Source: Monarcha castaneiventris obscurior (Eukaryota > Chordata > Aves > Passeriformes > Monarchidae). From it: 64,000 bases of DNA. Made by a program: the position numbers and the translations under genes. The stretch lies in contig JAMPIT010000856.1 in the NCBI GenBank assembly GCA_026261815.1, forward strand, positions 14,352,001 through 14,416,000. Reading direction: 5' to 3'. Every line of letters begins with the position of its first letter. Positions within the stretch are counted from its first letter, which is position 1. Below, piece after piece: positions 34,742-46,700 of this stretch. The notes beneath the pieces were generated by a model. It ran no database searches and was not told the origin of the DNA. It saw only the letters and a program-made list of their open reading frames with translations.

Positions 34742-37700
34742 GTGCGTGCGGAGCGGGGCGGCGGGCCGGGGGCGCTCCCCGCGGGATGGGGTGCGATGGG
34801 ATGGGGTGGGATGGGGTGCGATGGGATGGGGTGAGATGGGGGCCGGGGGGGGTCTCTGGCGCGGCCGCGGGACGGGTGCGGTGCCGCGGCGGGGCCCCCC
34901 CGTGCTCCGCGCCCGGTGCGGGTGCTCAACTTCGGGTTAACTTCTGGGGAGGAGTTGCCGGCGGCGACAGCAGCCCCCGGCGAGGGGCCAGGCGGGGCCG
35001 GGGCGGGAGCGGGGCCGGCAGCTGTTGCTGGCGAGGCACCGGGGCAGGAGAGGTTGCTCCCGGGGTTGGCGAGCAGCCCTCGGGCCTCTCTTTGCTGGGG
35101 GAGCGGGGTGGGCCCGGGGACGCGAGAGCCCGTCCCGATCCCGATCCCGCACAAGGACTTTTGGAGGGAGGAGGATGCCGAAGCCCGCGGGCAGACCGGG
35201 ATGGGCACGCTCCGGGGCGGGGGGCACCGGCGGGCGGGGGGCACTGGGCTGCGGGGAGCGCCGGGCTGCGCGGTGATGGATGGGCTCCCCCAGCTGAATT
35301 TTTGCCGGGCTTGTTCGGACCCTGAGCGACCCCCGAGCCGCCCGCTTCCCTGCCATCGCCCCGAGCGCGGCCGCCCGGTTCGCGATGAGCCCGAGCGGGG
35401 CGGGCGCTGGTCCAGAGCCCGCTCCAGACGCCAGCCGTGCCCCGTCCCGCGGGGCCGTGCCCCCGCCGTGCCCCCGCCGTGCCCTCCCGCTCGGGGCCGA
35501 GCCCAGTGGGAGCGGGGATGCTGAGGGAGCTGCCCCGGGCGCGGGGCTGCAACAGCCGCGGGTGGGCCCCGCCCGAGGTGTCCTGCGGGGCCGGGGCTCG
35601 GAGGGGTCCCGAGGGGCTCCGGGCAGGCCTTCAGCAGCACGGCCGTCGGGAGCCGTGGGTGCAAGGCGGCGGTACCCGGGTGCGGACCAAGGCAGCAGCT
35701 ACATCCCGTTATCCCCGCACCGGCGATGGTGGGGCATGTGTGGCTGAGGGGACCGCACTGTCCCCAGGCTGCGCTGTCCACTGCCGATGGAGCTCGTGAG
35801 CCTTTCCTGGGGTGTGACACGGGCAAAACACGGTCCGTGACCAGCGGGGGCCCCACCCTGCTGCAGCATCCTCGGGGATGCTGCCACGGTGGTTTGTTGT
35901 CACTGATCGGACCTGGCTGGGATCGGCGGCTGTGCTACCTTGGAGCAGGTAACCCCCACCCAGGGGCCCTGCAGCAGGTTGTGGAGATGGAGCCCAGCCC
36001 CCAAGCTCGCCCTTGGTGAGGGTTCACTCGTGGCTGGAGACTCCCACCGGGGTTGTTCTGTGCCCGGCCAGTTGGGATGACGAGGCAGAGCGCGATGGTG
36101 CCTCCCCGGCCCTGGGGGCTGAGCCCTTCTCCAGGGTGTGCTGGGCACATGGCAGCCGCTGTGCTCCCGGGGATCCCCCAGAGCCAGCCCTGTGCTGCAG
36201 CCTTTCCCCGAGCCCCTGCCCTTCCCCAGCGCTGACCCTCGTGCCAGGCACAAGCGAGGTGGCTGAACAGGTGGTCGTGTTTGCTTTCCTTCCACGGGCC
36301 CCCACGTTTCAGCCCTGTGTGCTGCTGTTGGCTTGTTTACCTCTTCAGCACCGTAGCACCCCGTCCTTATCGCTGCCCTCCCGTTTGTGGGTGGGCACAG
36401 GCTCGCACCCCGTGGGATGGCTGCGTGTGCCCCCGGGGCTGGTGGCCCACGGGGGTGGGCTCACATCCCTGTGATGGATGGTGACCAGGGGGTTTGTTCT
36501 GTGAGCCTGCCCTGTGTCCCTGGGGGCCGTTTGGAAAAGCCCTCACTTCTCATGACGTGCTCCGGCGTTCGATCGCGTGGCACCGATCCAGACGCTTTGT
36601 TTTAGAGCAGTTTAAACACCCTCCTTGCAGCGCTGCTAAACCACTGTAGCTTTGGCTGCAACTTTGCATTAATAAGGAATTATGAAGCCCTTTTAACCAT
36701 TTAGAATTTTCTTAGACAGCTGGCCCATGGGTATCTGTAATCACTGTCTTGTCTCATTGCACCGCAACTCTTCTGGCCTTTTGACTGCTTCTAACAAGCG
36801 GTGGCCTTTTTGAGAAGCCCTGGCTTCCAAGAAGTTTCAAAGGAAGGCTTGCACCAAAACATGGTCCATGGGAGAGTCCTTGGAGCTAAAGGCAATTTCT
36901 GCATCCCAGCTTCTTTAGAAAAGGCTGCTCTTGTTCTGTCATGAGTGCAAAGCTAGGAACCCATTTCTGCATTTGGAAGAGTAGGATAGTGGGTCGAGTA
37001 TAATGTTCACAATGGCTTTGTGAATGAAAAACTGGTTTGTGATGCCTTCTTCCTTTGCTGTAGATTTTCTCTGTGGCTTGGGGGAGGTGGCTGCAGTGCA
37101 GATTTTTGAATGGGAGTGTGGGACTCCAGCCTTTGCCTTTTGTCTTCTGTCTTCTTCAAGTCACATCTGAGATGAGGCTGAAGGAGCCCAGTGATGTGTG
37201 TGTAATGGACAGTATTCAGTCTGTACCCCTTCCTAGAAATGTTGCCTTAATGAGTTGGCATTGGAACTGAGTTGATATGGGCTGAACATGGAGAAAAGCC
37301 TTTTTTCCCACCGAAAACTTTGAATGTGGTTTGCTGTCAGCAGTAAGTAGTTGCTGCAGTTAAAGACAGGTTATTAAGGAAAACAAAACAAGTGGTTGCA
37401 TGTGATACCCATTAGCAAGGAGCAATGAGCAGGATTTTCATGCTTCAGAATGGGTTTGGGAGTTTTGCTCCCGGGAAAGGAGGAGCAAAGGGAGCTTTGT
37501 GGGGAAGGACTGGAAATGGCAGAAGCTGATGCCAGGTCAGACCTCTCCTTCCTCTGACATCTGCAAGGTACTGTCCCGCCAGAAATTCAAACTCATCCCA
37601 GGCTGGGGCATGCCATGGCAGAAAATTTAAAGTTGTTTGAGCATTGCTAACTTGTTTTTTGTCTTTTTAATTTTGTTCCCCTTTGCTCCATCCTGGATGT

Positions 37701-40700
37701 CTAAAAGGACAGTTGGAACCAATAAATGAGGTGAGTTAATCTGATGATTCACTCCCCGCTCTGTCTCCTCGCTCCATCCTGAGGGGATTGTGTTGTATTT
37801 TCTGACTCTTTACTGATGTCCTAGATATAAGTAATGCACTGCATTTTGGGCTGGTAATTTTTTAGCTTGCAATGCCCAGATTTTGTTTATGGAAAAAAAT
37901 GTGTGCTTTACTGCAGCAAAAAGCCATGTTCCTGTGAATTCTTCTCTCCAGATCAGGTTCCTCTGAGGAAACCCCTCCACATGCTCCACACTCACCAGTA
38001 CCGCAAACGTCTCGAGTATTTTGGGGAGATAACTGTGGAGAATCTCTCATACGCTTTATTTCTTCAGTTTCTCAGGAGCATTTCAAGGTCACATAGAGCT
38101 GTAAAGCAGCGTGACCCTGGGTGCAGGCGCTGTGCCCTTGCAGCCACGTGTGTCCCACCCTGCCCCAGAGCAGTGCCCTTGTGCTGCTCAGTGAGCCCTC
38201 TCATGAGCTTGGGGCTGCTGTGGGTGGGAAAGGAGCTGAGCTTGGGCTCTCTGCTCCTCTCGAAGCAGAGCTTTGAAGTGGGAGTAAGGCTGTGGGTCTG
38301 GCATACAGATGGGGCCACAGGTGGGGAGCTGACACAGCACTGCTGAAAGTGGTGCTGCCAGTGCCACCACGGAAACCTAAGAAATGAAAGACTTTTCTTT
38401 AATTTCAACTATTCTTCTAAAAAAAATCATTGCAAGTTCTTCATTAAATTAATCACTGTAGTAGAGGGGAAGCATGAGTATAGTGTGCTCTGGTGAATCC
38501 ATTTCAGTGGTGAGTTTGTGGGGCTGTAATGCTCTGTGTGTATGGATTGTACAAATACTCCTGGTGCATCTACAGGGATGAAGTGCGCTCACTTTGCTGT
38601 GTTAATTAAATAGATCCTCACTGGATTAAATTGAAGCTTTCACTTACCTTCTGTTTTTAATTCCTTCTGTTGTATGTTTGCTGATCTATTAGATTGTTGA
38701 TGTGTGTGGAGGAATACACGTTTCCACTCCAGCATATTGCTGTGCCACAGTGCTTTGTAAATCACCCTCTTGCCAACCTACATAATAATACATTGCCACT
38801 AGAGGGGAAAATACCTGCAGAGAATGCTTATTTTCCTGCCTTGTTATGGCATCAGTGGCGTTGGGCTGGTAACTGCATAGCACTTGTCTGTTGGTATAGA
38901 TGAAATAAATATAGTTCTTAATGTTCTGTTGCAGAAACACAAACACAAATACAGCTGAATGTTTTTTCTCAATAGCTATTGATGGGTTGTAATGTTGTAC
39001 TTTGGTTTCCAATGGCTCCAGGGCCTGCTCGCTCGCATCTCGGATCTCTTGCTGTGCCGGTGGACTTGCAGAAATTGTTGTCAGAAGTGTTTTGACTGTA
39101 GCTGTTGTCAAACTAATGAAGATGAAGTTGAAATCCTGGGACCTTTTCCTGCTCAAACTCCAGCCTGGCTGTAAGTCTAGAGGCACGATTTCCTAGTTTT
39201 AACCAAGGAGTAGGACTGCTCAGCTGTGATGAGAGTATTGATATGAATTGCAATGGGACATTCAGAGGGCGCCAGTTAGAGAGCAGGAGGAATGAGGGGA
39301 TGCATGAGGGTGGGAAGCAGGCTTCTCCTGGCAAGGTGAAAAAGGGCAGCTCTGTTAGCTCAGATACCAAGGTTAGTCTTTGTAAAAACCTTTTCTGATG
39401 GGTAAGACAGAAGTTGTTTTTGTAAGCTGGCACAACAAGCTGATAACTGGTTTAGCTGTGCCCCCTTCTCTGAAGATGCCTTTCATCTTCAGTCCCATTC
39501 CCTCTTCAAATGGACCAGCCCTTTGGAGCACTTCAACTTGGCGGAAATGCTGATGAGGTTGTTTTGAAATACTTTCTTATCCTAGCGTGAAGGTGGTTAT
39601 CATATAGGCAGATGAAAGGCGTAGCTCCTACGTGCTCTGAAGGGGAAATTCATTTAAAGTTTCATTTAGCAGGACTTGATCTCCTGTGTCACCATAGCAC
39701 TCTTCAGAATTTCTTCTCAAATCATTAAAGAGCCACAGCACCAGGTTTTATCTGGAGCTTTGATTAGTGTATTTGCAAATCCATTACAAAGGAAGTCAGT
39801 GAAGTCTTCCCTCTTTCACTCCCTCTCAGTCAGGAGTCTGCAGCACAGGGGTGACGCCGTGGAGGCATTAGTGAAACCCAGAAGGGAGCAGAGCTCTCGG
39901 GTGGTTTAGTGGCTGCCTTGTCAGCTGGGCTGGGCTGTGTTTGAGGTGCAGACCATTTGATGGACACGGCTTCAGTGTGCCCAGAACTGTGGCACAGGGG
40001 AGGCCTGTTCAGTGCATCATATGATGCTCAGACCTTGGTACCTGGGCACTGAGACACTCAGGTAATTTTATCTGCTCCTGTGAGTATGTGCTGTTATTCT
40101 GTGTCAGTTCTGGAAGCTGCATGTCTTGGAGTTGTATGAAATAAATTTCCTCATATTTAAATCGCAGTCTTGTCCACGTACTCTTTTGAATTCAGGTAGA
40201 ACAAGATGGTAATTAATACTGAAGCAATAAAAATAGAGCTGTTCAAGATGTGTTAGAGTGGTTTTAAAGTGTGGAGCAGCATATTTAAGAGTCTGATATA
40301 TGCTCAGAAATGGATTCACCTGCAATTAATGGGGAATGGAAACAAAATCAATGCTAAATAGGAAAGCATCACGCACAGGCGAGCACAGTGATGAGGCTGC
40401 AGGACTGGACGTGGAGAGATTGGTGCAGGAGCAATTACATCTTGGGAACAAGTAGCAGAGGAGAGGCTGATTCAGAGCTTATCTGGAGTGCTGAGTGGCT
40501 GAAGGGACACGCAGTGTGTTTTGGGGTGTGCAGTGGTTGTAGTTTTTGACTCTTGGATTCTCCTGTCTGGCTGAAGGGGCCATGTGAGCACTGAAGCCCT
40601 GTTCTTATCATCTCAGATCTCAGATGTTTGGTGGCTTTGCAGATGAGTTGGACTTTGCCACAGGCAGAGAACATGGAGACCTTTGGACTCATAAAATGCT

Positions 40701-43700
40701 CTCTCCAGCCTGTATTGTTTCCCCCTGGTCCTGTATGGATGCTGGCAAATCCAGGGTATATTTTGTTTGCTGACAAATGGGAGAGCCAAGCTCTTTGCGT
40801 GTGCATGTGTAAGGTGGAAATAATCCCACATTAACTCAGAATTCACAAACCAAAGAAGAATTCTGTTTTCACTGTGTTGATCTTATGTTTTTATATCTCT
40901 ATATAATTTTTGGACGTAGGGAATGATCTCTGGAGTTAGATGTGTGAGCAGAGTAAGAGTTTGGACTTGGTCTTAAAATAAGATGTTTAACGGGTATGTT
41001 TTTAAGTGCTCAGAGATCTGTGTATGCCAGTTGACCCCTCATTCTTTTTTTTTTTTCTCTTATTTTTGAAAAGGGAGTTTTTGTATTTAGTGGAAACCCC
41101 TACAATGAAAAACAGATTTGACATCACCATATTTTGCATTTAGATGCATGCATTGAATTTGGGAACAAATCAATTTATTGTATTCCCTGCTTGCAGCCTG
41201 AAAGTGTTTTAAAAATAGATCTAAGTTTTCAGCTGAGATATTTCCATCCTGCCTCTTCTTCATGGGCCTGAGACACTGGTGTAATGTAGAATGCAATTTG
41301 TTCCTTCCTCACTTTCCTACCCACGCCCCAGGGGAAAACTGTTTTTATGATCCTCATTGGTGAACGAGCAAACATCTAAATGCCCGTGGTTAATGACCCA
41401 TCCTTTACTTTCTGGCCCTAGGTTTTCCCTTTGGCAGCTCTGAGACACCTCATTGTCCTGGAAATTCATCAGTGGACAATAAAGCTGCAAGTTTAAGCCC
41501 TTCCTCTTGAAAGAATATGGATTTTTCTCATTTCTGAATTTTTTGCAGTGGCAACTTAGGAAAAAAAACCCCATTCCTGCAATGAGTCCAGTTGCATTGA
41601 CCTGAGTGCGTGGTAACTTCTGCTATTTCATGAGGAGCACTCACATCCTGGTCCTTGCAGAAATGGTCTGGGAATGAGGGTGTGGGTTGGAGCTGCCTGT
41701 TATAGAATACCCTACACAAACCCCAAAGATAAACAGTGCACACTGTGAGACTGAATTGAAATCAGGACACGACTCCTCTTTCCAAAGGTTTGGATTAAAC
41801 AGAAACAGAGCTGCTTTAACCAGAGCCAAAGTTTATTTGAGGAAAAATTATTGTGGCTCAGTAGCAATTTCCTTACTAAAGGTCATCTGTATGTTATTAA
41901 CTCACTATTACGTTTACCCATTGTAGAACATCCTTAATGCCTCTCTTCCTGATTCCCTTTTCACCCTGCCTCGTTCTGTGCATTTGCTTCTCAAACACAA
42001 GCATATCCAAATGCCACCTGTGATTGTGTGGACCTGCATTTAGGCATGAAAAAGCTATTTGTGTTCCAAGTACTGATTATCTATCAAACTGTGTGGTTTG
42101 GACTGCCTTTAATGGGCTGCAGAGCTGTGCAAATACTGTACGCCCCTTTTAGCAGAGGCTTTGGTTCTGATTATTAACAGAATTCTTTTGTTTAGTGTGG
42201 ATGAGTTGTGTGAGTCTGAATTGGTGAGATTTGCATGGATCCTGCTGTGGACTTTGTGGCCTTGGATAAGAATTTCCAGTTGGTTTTTGGGGTTTGTTTG
42301 TTTTTTTAATGCTTGTTGGGCTTTTCTGCAAGTTTACTGCTTTTTGCAGAAATATATCAATTGCTCTACTCCAATCATTGGTTACTAATGAAAATTATTC
42401 AATATATTTCATTTATACCCAGCTGAGCCATGCACACAGAAAGGGGTGGATTGGAAGCAAAATTCACAGAGAATTCCCCTTTGCTTTGCTCATTTGGTGC
42501 TGCTGCTCTCGTGATGTGCTGCTGTGTTCTGCCTCGTGGATTGGCTGCTCTGCAGGATGCACCTCACGTCACGTACCCATTGTGTGATTCCAGCTCCATC
42601 AGCTGCACTCCCCTCTGAGCACGCAGCTGCAGACTTTCTCCCCTGTAGCTGCTGCTGTCTGCTCCTGCCCTTCTTCCAGCCAAAGCTGGGAGATCCCCAC
42701 TTCTTTCAGGAGCCGCTGCAGCTCTGGCGTGTTGGGGTTTTCAACCAGAATGTTGTTTTACTTAAAAACAACTTGTGTGTATACAAATGCATTTATACAA
42801 ACTGAAAGGGAGTTGCACGTGGACTTCTCTATGATGGCAGCCTTCTGTGGAGTCTTCTCAAAGATGCTACAAAACTTGCTTTGTCACTTAGACCCTGCCA
42901 ACTTCCCTGCTCCCACCAAGACCCCTGGGCAGTAAAATTATTGTCTGGGGAGAATCACATCTGGTTTATAGAAGTGGATAAAAAGCAGGCAGTTATTTAA
43001 AAAGGCATTCCAATAAGCAGCAAATAATAAACTGTGTTTCTAAGATCAAGTTTTGAAACTCTACTGGCAAATCTGCAATATTTTACCAGGAGGTGTGTGG
43101 TAGGTTTGGGATATCTGAGCATGGTAGTTTTTCTGTGCTGGTTCATTCCTAGTGAAGTCTGTGCTTCCAAAGTGTAGCTGTGAATTACAGCAGGAAGCTA
43201 CTCTTTGAGGTTTGTGGTTTGTGGGGTTTTGGTTTTTCTTTTTTTTTTCCCCTCAGAGAGAAGTATAATATTTCTGATCAACATCTGAGTTATATGTGCC
43301 TTAGTGGCCTGTGTCGTGCTCTAATACTGATAAAAGTCTGCTTGAAAGACAGGCAGAAAGATGCAGAATCTGTTTTTTACATAGGTTTGAAGTCAGCTGC
43401 TCAGCCCTTTGCTTGCCAGGTAGATCAGGAGATACCCCACAGCATTGAGGGACGAGCACCCAAGATCAGCCCCGGAATGCCAGAACACGTTGTTATTATC
43501 TGTACACTCCTTGTGCCGGGTTGAATCATCCAAAGGTCTCTCATTATAACAGGATAAGCAGCCAAAATGAGGACAAAGATGGAGACTCTGATAATGCAAT
43601 CAGCGAGCTGCCTCCCACTCTTCAGGATGTTTCCCCTGACAGAAGGCGGTCGTCGTCAGATACATCACGGTCCACTTACAGCCTCACGCGGCGGGTTTCA

Positions 43701-46700
43701 AGTAAGGCCGTCCTTCCAGCATTAATGCAATTCTTGTGGGGGAGAAAATCAAACTGGAGTGCTTGCTCTTTCATCTCTTAGACAGGGAACCGAGTTGAAG
43801 GTACATTGATTAAAATCTCATCCTGTTTTGCAGGAGCACAGTGGAAGGGGCCAGCCCTGTTTTTCTTGCTGAAGTATAAGCAAGGTAATTGCACGTGAGG
43901 ATGGACAGGGAGGGAAAAGTGTAGGTGAGCTTGTGCTTCAGCGTAGCTGAGGGTGCTTTAATGGTTGGCAGTGCAAGGGGGAAAAGCCCCACTGTGCTGG
44001 CCTTGCACAGACACAGAAAGCTGTACCCAGAGGAGCACCCACAGCTGAGGTGTGCCTGTAATTGCTTCAGTGGACTTGCTAACAATCAGGTTTGTGTGTT
44101 TCTCTCGTTCAGGTCTGGAGTCGAGGAGGCCGAGTTCTCCACTAATTGACATCAAACCCATCGAGTTTGGAATAATAGGAGCTAAGAAAGAAATAGTTCA
44201 GCCAACTATCCTGCGAAAAACCTACACCCCAGATGACTATTTTAGAAAATTTGAACCAAGGCTGTACTCCCTGGACTCAAATAGTGATGATATGGACTCC
44301 TTGACAGATGAGGAGATCTTGTCCAAGTACCAGCTGGGCATGCTGCACTTTAGCACACAGTATGATCTGCTGCATAACTATCTAATAGTGCGAGTCATTG
44401 AGGCTAAAGATCTGCCTCCTCCCATTTCTTACGATGGCTCAAGGCAAGACATGGCTCACTCCAACCCCTACGTGAAGATCTGCCTTCTTCCTGACCAGAA
44501 GAACTCCAAGCAGACCGGAGTGAAACGCAAAACGCAGAACCCAGTGTTTGAGGAGAGGTACACATTTGAAATCCCCTTTTTAGAAGCCCAGAGAAGAACT
44601 CTGCTTTTAACTGTAGTGGATTTTGACAAATTCTCACGCCATTGTGTCATTGGCAAAGTGTCAATGCCCTTGAGCGATGTAGACCTTGTGAAAGGTGGAC
44701 ACTGGTGGAAAGCCCTTGTGCCTAGTTCTCAGGTAACAGAATTTATCAGATTATTGCCACAGTTTTTCTCGCTGTTTTGGGGGGTTTTTCTGTGTGTATG
44801 TGTGGTTCCTTTGCCTGTTGGCAAGTAATGCTCTTTCTAATTAGTAATTGTCATCTTGTTAACACAGCATCTGCTGGGTTGGAATAATGTGGGCCTAGGA
44901 CTGGTTTCATAACTAACAGTGTGAAGTAGAGGAGCTGTCTTTAACAGTCATGACCAAAGATCCTGTGTCAGCTGAAATGAGAACAGCTCACAACTGCTCT
45001 GCAAGTGTGCACCTTTGGCAAGGTGTTTCTGGTCCCTGCAGTGACCTGCATCCATGCTCAGGAATGCAGTGACACCGTCCCACCCAGGTCATTCCTGTGC
45101 TTTGAGGACGTGAGGGGAACCACTGGTGCCAGTTCAGTAATGGTTTGATTCAACAAAACATGCAGAAGATGAAATCCACACAGACTTGGGGCATAATGCA
45201 TGAGCAAAAACCTGCCCAGGAGTGATAGGTTTATTTTCATCAGATCGCTGAAGGAACTGAATTTGCCCCAAATATTTGTCTAATGCGAGTGGAATGTTGC
45301 ATGCATTTTGGGCATTTCAGCCATCTGATGGGATGGGAAGAGGAGATGCAGAGGGTCTGTGTGCTTTCATCCCTGTGCTCAGGGAAGGGCCACCTCCTTG
45401 CCAGCCAGGTAAAGGGCTGTTCAGTGGGAAGATCTGAGCTTTGCAGCCAGGAATGGTGCTTACCTACCAAATTTGCCACTAGTGGTACCACCCACATAGC
45501 TAGAGGCACAGAACCCTGTGAGGAACCAAGAGAAGAGCAGTGTGAACAGCATCTCAAATGTTTCTACTGAGGACAGGAGTGTCACACAAGGTTGGTGTAA
45601 CTAGCTTGCCTCTCCCAGTTCCTTTCCAGCTCTGCAATTGCAATTTCCTAGCAGTCTTTGCTGAATTGAACCCTGTTGGATGGTTCACTTTTTCTTTGAT
45701 TTTTAGGTGTTCACAGAGGGGTTCCATAGCCAGAGATATTGGATGAAATGAGCAGTAAATCATTGGCCTCACTGCTGTTTTGCATTGCGGGTTCAAGAGT
45801 CTGATTTGAGTGGAAACTTGTGATCAGACACTTGTGGAAGGGAAATACCCCAGGCAGTGTTTGTAAGTGAAGCCAGCAGGGCTCTGACTCTGCTCTGCCC
45901 TCTCTGTGTGTGCAGAGGGGCTGGGAGCAGTTTTTACTCCTGCTCAGACCTGCTGCACTGTGTAAGGGGCAGGAAGATCAGCACTCCAGGTAACTGCAGG
46001 ATTACCCAGCTGGATTTCCTGTGACAGAAGTTGTGGGATTAGCTTGAACAATGTTCAGGCAAGAAGAGAAAGTTCTGAAAGTTGTGCACAAGTGAAAATT
46101 GTGGGGACCCTGAATGTGTGTTTATGTGGGGCATGTCTCTGTGTCAGTGGGATCTGCTTGGCTCAGTGGAGAGGCAGTGGGGGCAAGGGGGCAGCTGTTA
46201 CAAAGTGATTTGTAAGGAAAATCAAAGGATTGTTTAGGTTGGAAAAGACCTTAAGATCATCGGGTCTAACCCTTAAGCCAGCACTGCCAAGGCCACCCCT
46301 AAACCATGTCCCTGGCATCCTCTCACTGCCAGAGCTTCTCCCCCAGAAGTTCATTTACAAATGCCTGCAACAGTTTTGTTTATCCTTTTCTCTTTTTTTG
46401 GTGTTAGCAGTTCATCACGGGCTCTGTGTTGTGTATCTGAGGGCAGAGCCCTCCTCTTTGCATCCCATTATCCTCCTGTGATTCCCACCATGCAGTTTTG
46501 CTTCTCTCCCCATCCCTACTTTTGCATGATAAATACTTCTCTGTATTTTGCATCTCTTTATGAGTTACATGGACTCATTCCACAGCTAATACAGACCTTG
46601 ATTAGAAAAGATCATCTCTGCCTTCGTGTGCCAAGCTCGGAGCCAGCTCTTCCTTTTCCCCTCTCCAAAGTTTCATTGGAAGCTGCTGCTGTTTTCAGCA

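Larger units (their letters stand above)
34260..35750 (+). promoter_or_regulatory. SYT17: CpG island promoter of SYT17
   Basis: Very high G+C and CpG density runs from about 34260 through exon 1 and the first kilobase of intron 1. There is no clear TATA box. The pentanucleotide array and the G-rich array described separately lie within it. The transcription start is undetermined; it probably lies between the pentamer array and the ATG at 34727. Confidence 0.7.

Noticed and set aside
33897..35903. Several 340-540 codon frames on both strands around the SYT17 CpG island
   Set aside because: They are mutually overlapping, low-complexity and without motifs, and they cross the SYT17 exon 1 donor and the G-rich repeats. 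They are typical stop-poor frames of a CpG island.
38689..39186. A 165-codon minus-strand frame overlapping SYT17 exon 3
   Set aside because: It is antisense to a well-supported exon, lacks recognisable domains and is expected by chance.
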